DNA of 64,000 nucleotides from Epiperipatus broadwayi (lineage: Eukaryota; Onychophora; Udeonychophora; Euonychophora; Peripatidae): the NCBI GenBank assembly GCA_028023455.1, contig JAQFVV010013335.1:1-64000 (forward strand), read 5' to 3'. The translations under genes and the position numbers were made by a program. Under the pieces are notes generated by a model that had not been told where the DNA came from, made no database searches, and saw only the letters and a program-made list of their open reading frames with translations. Below, one piece after another: positions 57,488 to 64,000 of this stretch (positions within the stretch are counted from its first letter, which is position 1; each line of letters opens with the position of its first letter).

Positions 57488-59035
57488 TATACTTGAAGTG
57501 CAACATAAAAAAGAATTGGTTTTAATTCTGATTCTGTTTCTGTATAGTAATTTCGATATATATATATATAATTATCCCCAAATTGGTTTTAAGCTGATGG
57601 CTCTCCTCAGTGAGGCACTAGGGTATTCAGACACTAGATCTAAAATACCAACTCTAGTGCAGCATTTATCTAATACTTAAGTATTAAGTAGAAAATCTGA
57701 AATGTTCAGACATCTATATATCTTCAAATTCAGCTATCTAAGTTAAATAGCCATATGGGACTGAACTAAATTCAGATACACCATACATTAATAGTTTTAG
57801 CAATATAACATTACCAAAGCTGCAAAAACAAAACTATAATAGTAAGAAAATCAAGTGTTTACATCAAGTGATTTAATTTATTAAGCTTGTACTACAAATG
57901 TAATATAATACCCCAATTGGACAAACCAATCTGTAACTAACCATCTTACACTATTTCTTTTATAACTAATGTGAGTACTAGTAATCTGTTTGAACCTAAG
58001 TAAAATCCGATTGGATACCTACTTATAATTGTAACTAGTTTGAATCTTGGTACATTATCTATAACAGTTTGTAGGATTTCCGTTTTTTAACAGTATATCA
58101 TTTGCACCTCTGTTAATGGTAACTCATCCTCAATATTTCATAATTATGCAGACAAATTCTTATATACAAACTCCAAGACAAATTCTTATACAAATTCTCA
58201 TACAGATCATATTTAATCACTGGGCATTATGAATCCTTTACAGCTCATATTTAATAATGTAACATTATAAATTTTAGTAGCTCATATTTAATAATATATC
58301 ATAAATCTTTGTCATTTGTCAAATCTTTATCGATCATCAATGGTAGTCACATCACTTATGCTGGATCACAAACAATAAACAAACAAAATGAAAATCATTT
58401 TTATACAGCCATTTAATTAATATATTTACCTACATTATTTATCAGTTAATAAATGATGATGACATCAATGATAGTGATGGTATTGATGATAATCCCAGCC
58501 ACAGCTTTATAATAAACTCACAATTAACACAAATCATTTCTTTTATCAATTTAAAAGTGATGAACTAGTATACCTACTCTCCATCACTCAATGTATACTC
58601 TAATGACCATAGACCAATTTGTATGGCCTCACTAAGTAATATGATGACACCTGTAATCTGTTCTATGGTTGGAATTCTTCTGTGATTACGATGATTAAAC
58701 TATTTTTTCACAAGAAAAATAATTGACTTTAAGAAATATATGTCTTTAATCAAAAAAATTAAATTGTATTATTGATTAATCATCAATATACAAAACAAAA
58801 ATTTTATATAATTAATAAAAAAAATAGTTACATTCAATAATGATCAATAACAATAATCACTAAAAATTCTTCTCTCCTTCCCCCTAATGAAATTTAGACT
58901 CAATCGTTAGATACATAAAGCTTGATATGTGCATATTAATATATTTAATAGGTGAATGGAAGTTTCATATCGTGGGAAATTTTAATTTCATAAATAAACA
59001 ACCACGCGATGCATGCACATACTCTCATATTAGAT
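57488..59035. other. AT-rich sequence, no gene seen
   Basis: A small (TA)n lies near 57558. Near-repeats of tcatatttaataat occur around 58205-58300. The short frames lack motifs. Confidence 0.45.
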
Positions 59036-59210
59036 ATAACATACATTTTATGCTATAATCTTAAAAACAATAATCAAGAAATGGGTAGGGAAAAGTTTAA
59101 TTAAATCATAAAAATAAAAACATAAATTTTATGTCTATAATCTTAAAAACAATAATCGAGAAATAGGTAGCGAAGAGTTTACTTAAATCATAAAGATAAG
59201 AATATCGAAA
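59036..59210. repeat. Tandem duplication, ~85-bp unit, two copies
   Basis: The sequence tataatcttaaaaacaataa followed by a gaaatrggtag block appears at about 59053 and again at about 59138, each time followed by agtttaattaaatcataaa or a close variant. Confidence 0.75.
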
Positions 59211-61600
59211 GGAAATCTATTTCGAATTATAATTCTCATTATCTCAATTCCTATTAAGCTAGGTTGCTAATTACTTTAAAATCTATTTATCATTATTATG
59301 CATTTTTATTTCTGTTCTGTTTCCAAAATTAGAGCATTCATACAAAACACCAATCCACGCATACTGATAGTATCATGTGTGTGTTTCCCATCATTAATAA
59401 ATCTTGTGTCTAATCTTTACTTATAAGAATGATATATAAACGATAATTTTTATTTTCATGATACCAAAAAAAATTAATAAATAATAAACTAGAAACATTT
59501 TAAAAATATATACATATAAAATGATTACATATAATGATTATAGTAAACTAAGCAATCAGGTATTCATTATTAGGAAAAAAACCTTTTTAAATCAATTATG
59601 CTTATTTTCATGATTTGGGAGAGAAAATGGATATTAATAATAATAATAAAGAAATGTTCAGAGTTATTAAAAAGTTTATAGTACCATGTATCTCTTCTTT
59701 TTCCGATGTAGAAATTGTTCTAGTTAATTTAATGAATTTTCACTACAAGCAACGCTTGTTTAAGATTAAAATTTCGAATTCAGCCACATATCAATGTTTA
59801 ATAGTGGTTAACTGGAAAAGTTTCATTTGAAGCTTAGATTTGTAACTTTCTTTCTGTTTTTCTGTGATGATGATGTTGCACAGACTGCATTTCTTGATGG
59901 ACACTATTTTAGTATTGTGATGTGTTCTTCATTTCTTCTCTCTTTCATTCCATTTGTAGGCATGCCAATAAAACAATGAATATTTTTTTCTTCTCTTGAT
60001 ATATATTTCCAGCATGTTACTTTATTGTATATTGGAATTCACCAATGGCAGAGTTGAAGCAATAGCAAGATTCAGAGTCTTCTTTGGTCTGGAGTTCAGC
60101 CATAGGATGCTATTTGTTAGTTTCCATCTCAAATTTAGATCTTCCAATGTGCATAGAGTTCTTTGGGGAGCCAAAAGGCACACTCAACAAATAATCTTTC
60201 TAGCCATCCATTCTGCTATAGAAACCTTCAAAAATTTTCAAATAATAATAAGGCATTGGTTCCAAGATACAATCACATTTATCAATCCCCTCTATTTTTT
60301 TTTCAGATTAAATATGTGCTGGCCTTTTTAAAGATATTATGCACAGCTGGTTATTAATAAAAATGGGTTTTTTAGCTTTCTTCCACATTTATTTTCTTGG
60401 TGGTTTAAAGTTATTAACAGTTCTCTTTTTTAATTTTAAACTGCTTACTAATGAGTATCTTTCTCACTCCCATTTTTCTAACCTGAGGTTATATTAAAAT
60501 TGACTTTATCTTTCTTTCTCAATTTTTTTAACACAAGATTGAAATTCTTAAAATTGACAATCTTTTTTTAACATATTGACCTTTTTTAAAACATTTTAAA
60601 TAAAAGAAATTAAAGTTAAATATAATGAAAAAACAACTTTTACATAGAAAATATGAAATTATTTTTTAAAAAATATTTTGATATATCTGTAAATATTTAA
60701 ATTTTAATGTTTGAACATACACATGCATATATATATACATATATTTTCATATCTACTCATATCTGTAAAACTTGCTTAAATAACCAAGCAAAGAAGAAAA
60801 CACTAAATTAGTGCCTGTTGAAATTATCTAAATAATCTAAAAAAATACAGATTATTAATATTATTAGAAACAAAAATCATAGATCAAATTATTAATAACA
60901 AGTATTAAATCAAAATACTATTAAGAAAGAACATTATAATTTATTAGATACAAATTGAAATATTAAAAGCCAATAAGTAGATTGAAGAAAATGATTTATA
61001 GAGTCTACAGTTATGGACAACTAATTCTTAAATATAAATATATTCAGATGCTTAACTACTGAGATAACTCATAATTATGGGTATATTACAAATTTTGAAA
61101 CTAAGACAATAATTTCTCACATCCCCATTAAAATTCCACTTTTAAATAGACCACTTAACTATTCAAAATATATACATTGTCCTTTTCACTAATAAAAGTT
61201 AATTGAGTAGAGAGAGAAAAAAACTTCTCCCACTTTCTTCTGATGTTTTTGGAATTTGTAATATTTGTAATGTAGTGTTTGAACGCAATAACCTACAACT
61301 TTCCCCTCCTATGAAGAAAAAAAATCTGTGTGATTTTTTAAATTTTAAACATATAACTAAAATAAATAGAGTGTGCCATAGTATAATACTATAGGCAGAT
61401 TATGTACAGAATTGTATGATTCTTTCACTTTCATCTTTACTGAACATTTATAATAAAAAAATTATGTGCCTGACATACTCTATATAAATCTAGATCAATA
61501 TAATTGACTTCTAATTTATCTAAAATATAGATTCTCACTACAATACAAAATCAACATTGATGATAATTGGTCTCAAGTTTTGAAGTTTCCCACCTACTGT
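59211..61600. other. AT-rich sequence, no supported gene
   Basis: A 111-codon frame at 59996-60331 overlaps a more balanced-composition block, but it shows no domain and has a competing frame inside it, so I do not call it. Nothing else was recognised. Confidence 0.4.
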
Positions 61601-61895
61601 CATATTTTTCTCTGGTTTCATTCTAATAGGATATTTATAAAACAAATCACTAAATTTCAACCAATAGTGTGCCTTTCTACCTTCACATTTGTTTTTCATT
61701 AATCCCAAAAAATATCATCCTGTTTCTAAATAAAATTAATATTACCATAAAAATTATCATCGGTGATAGCTGGTTTTAATTATTCAACTTTACAACATAA
61801 TGTCATATTTTTCTAATAATATATTTATAAAACCAATCACTAAAATTCAACAAATGGTGTGCCTTTCTAACTTTACCATTAATTTGCAATTTATC
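61601..61895. repeat. Diverged tandem duplication, ~200-bp period
   Basis: The block atatttataaaacmaatcac followed by aaattcaa and gtgtgcctttcta occurs at about 61630-61680 and again at about 61818-61873, with similar flanking sequence. Confidence 0.65.
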
Positions 61896-62084
61896 TACAA
61901 ATGCATCCAGATACAAAATAACACCAATATTATTAAGCAAGGACTTCTATAAATACATTTTTCATACAACTATGTACCTTTATAACCATTTTATGAATGG
62001 CTAACTTCATACTAGTAGCTTCCTGGCCATTTTTATTTTCTACACTGCTTGGTGGCTTTGTTTTATCCCTCTATCTTTTCTTTT

Positions 62085-62673
62085 TTAACTTTAACCACAT
62101 GATCTTTTAAACCCTGTTCTTCCAACTCCCTTTGTATTCTCTTCATTTTGTAACCTACTTTACCCTGTCTGTTGTCTGTCTTCCCATATACTCTACTGTT
62201 TTTTTCACAACTGCCACCACTATCTTAAGGATATCTATTTCTATTTTTATATCTTCCTTAAATTGGTCATTTCTCTGTTCCCCTTTTTCACACCTCTCTT
62301 TCATCTTTAAACATTCTTCTTTTATGTCTTCTATCTTAAAGCCTCTTTCGTGGAACTTCCTATCCCATTTTTCTTCTGACTTCTCTGCTAGTTCCATAAA
62401 GCAGATATCCTACCTATCATCTAATTTTCCAATTTTACTTGTCAAATTATCTTCAAAATTTTCTAATCTATCATTTGAGATTTTAAACTTGTCATCCAGT
62501 TTTTTCTTCATTTCTAAATATTAACTCTCTAATTTATTGGAATGACACTATTTTTCCATCAATTCTTTCCTGTATTCCATATTCATTTCTTTAATTTGAT
62601 CTAACAGGATTTGGAACTTGTCTGGTTCACTGCATTTTGACCCCCCATATTCTTTTTCCTTGTCAGAATCCAT
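62085..62673 (-). pseudogene. Decayed coiled-coil ORF, possibly a retroelement ORF1
   Basis: Reading the minus strand from a Met at 62673, one frame runs to 62155 with at least three internal stops. It encodes a very charged, heptad-like sequence (DQIKEMNMEYRKELMEK, MKKKLDDKFKISNDRLENF, MELAEKSEEKWDRKFHERGF, IEIDILKIVVAVVKK). After the stop at 62155 the trace continues in another frame (YKMKRIQRELEEQGLKDH) to about 62085. Consistent coiled-coil character across stops and a frameshift argues for a former gene. The type fits ORF1 proteins of non-LTR retrotransposons or a gag-like coiled coil, but no RNA-binding motif was found and the family is unknown. The opposite-strand 130-codon frame is its antisense shadow. 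Confidence 0.55.
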
Positions 62674-63165
62674 ACTGCTTTGGTTTTATAAAGATTAATA
62701 TTATCTGTTTATTGTTTAAATAAGTAATGTCTTTTATTCCTATAATCAATTTAATTAACTTTGGTTTCCAGTTGTATGACCACCAAGAAACTGCACATCA
62801 AATCTGCACATTGATCCTCCCTTTCTAATATTATATTCTCTGTTGACTGACCTGCATCTATATCACCCTGCTTCTCATTTCTTCCATATCCATTATTTAC
62901 GTACCCATCTATCAATATCTTACATAGTATATGCATATATAATCATAACAAAGTTCCTACTTCAAATTATATACTGATCAATTTTTCTAGAGATCTGACA
63001 GATATTGACAGCAAACAGAATGACTAGCAACTCACAATTCTAAGACAGATAAAGAATTCAGCCACAAGACTATTAGTATACAATGGACTATAAACATCAA
63101 GAGAGCTATCTCAGTTTAATCATCTTAAGCTACCACAATCCTTGATAAAATAATGCAAAACTCTT
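62674..63165. other. No gene recognised
   Basis: Moderately AT-rich. The 61-codon minus-strand frame at 62751-62936 follows the decayed ORF on the same strand and could be related flanking sequence, but it has no motif. Confidence 0.35.
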
Positions 63166-63320
63166 TGCAATGCCCTGATTCATTCAAGTCTTAAGGGCTG
63201 GAAATATATAAAAATATGCCTTGTTTCCTCTCTTGGGTTCTTAGAGGCATGAAATATCGAAACTATTCCCTGATTCACTAAGTTTTAGGGGTTGAAAATA
63301 TCAAACTATGCCTTGCTCAT
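63166..63320. repeat. Tandem duplication, ~95-bp unit, two copies
   Basis: Units run from tgccctgattcattcaagt (about 63171) and ttccctgattcactaagt (about 63267) to aatatgccttg and actatgccttg respectively, with about 15-20% divergence. Confidence 0.65.
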
Positions 63321-64000
63321 TTTATAGGAGACTTTGGTACTTGAGATCATGGCATAATTACTTTAACTGCTTCATGATAAACAACAACAAACTAAAATGG
63401 GTTGGAGCAGTGAATGAGATTGAATTAGTCATGAGTTGCATGAACACATTGTATCCTCAAGGCAATGACAAAATGATCCATTCTTCATCAAACTGAAGGT
63501 ATAGCTAACCAAACTCCCACAATCAAATACTCACTCCAATCTCCAAAATCATAGATTTTCTATAACACTACCTCCTCAACTACACATGAAAACTACTATT
63601 TATAACTTATAATCATCAATACTCTTGTCCATATCTCACAGTAATACTTTATTAATAAAAGTAAAAAAAATTAACAGGAACCCTTATTGCTGGTTTAAAC
63701 ATTTACTTAAGTTGTGGTACTTATAATGTCTTAGAACTTAAATACTGGGCTGTTCTGTTTCATGGCTGTACTCATTTATTAACACTAATAAAGAAGTAAA
63801 AGACCAATAAATACTACCATATAACATTTCAATAAGAACACAATGCCAATGTAATTCTATACCAAAAAAAATCTCTTTTTTAACTACTCATCTCAATTTC
63901 TTCTCTATTATGTCTACTCCCAATATCAGATAGACAGCATATCTCACACTCTGTTTACATTGACATAACCTCATTTTTATTTTTTGTTATAATAATAATC
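63321..64000. other. AT-rich sequence to the window end
   Basis: No coding potential or repeat structure was recognised. Confidence 0.45.

Noticed and set aside
59996-60331. 111-codon frame as a gene
   Set aside because: No domain, no splice context and an overlapping competing frame; composition alone is not enough.
62132-62524. 130-codon plus-strand hydrophobic frame
   Set aside because: It is the antisense of the decayed coiled-coil ORF on the minus strand, whose composition is far more protein-like.

Overview
This window looks like intron-dominated, AT-rich, repeat-laden DNA from a metazoan. A mollusc, most likely a cephalopod, is my best guess, but that is an inference. It rests on the C-type lectin gene split by very long introns, the Penelope-like elements with a GIY-YIG nuclease, a Ty3/gypsy element, and long (TA)n, (GATA)n and (TAA)n tracts. 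Nothing prokaryotic (operons, ribosome binding sites, CRISPR, prophage) is present. Most long open frames are either transposon genes or translations of simple repeats.

Left part (1-11.9 kb): two direct copies of a ~0.68 kb repeat (1-680 and 10.86-11.54 kb) bracket about 10 kb. Inside lies a decayed gypsy element (2180-6165 plus a purine tract and a probable 3' LTR) whose gag, protease, RT, RNase H and integrase are all recognisable but broken by stops and frameshifts. Small inverted-repeat elements follow at 8.27 and 9.05 kb, with GC-richer blocks of unknown nature at 9.5-9.9 and 10.25-10.6 kb.

Middle (11.88-48.74 kb): the only cellular gene I can support is a plus-strand C-type lectin-like gene. 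Three exons (11878-12033, 28245-28324, 28416-28575) join in phase to give one complete CTLD, and a 27-nt candidate microexon sits at 48714-48740. The first intron (16.2 kb) appears to use a GC donor. The third would be 20.1 kb. Both introns are packed with insertions: two copies of a ~0.9-1.06 kb TIR element (one flanked by a 55-bp direct repeat), a hAT-like MITE nested in one copy, three segments each bracketed by TGTAAC...GTTACA in TA-rich sites, a piggyBac-type TTAA MITE, a short MITE, a 0.5 kb tandem duplication, and two large GATA arrays.

Right part (52.2-64 kb): two head-to-head Penelope-like elements form an inverted repeat with ~1.8 kb arms. A second, unrelated palindrome (two ~0.35 kb arms) lies directly beyond a (TA)n tract. 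A decayed coiled-coil ORF lies on the minus strand at 62.1-62.7 kb. The remainder is AT-rich sequence with local tandem duplications.

The window therefore reads as one host gene whose introns have been expanded by DNA transposons, LTR-like segments and satellites, flanked by retroelements. I found no obviously new multi-gene system. The most unusual items are the 55-bp flanking repeat, the three TGTAAC-bracketed segments, the back-to-back palindromes and the GC-AG giant intron.
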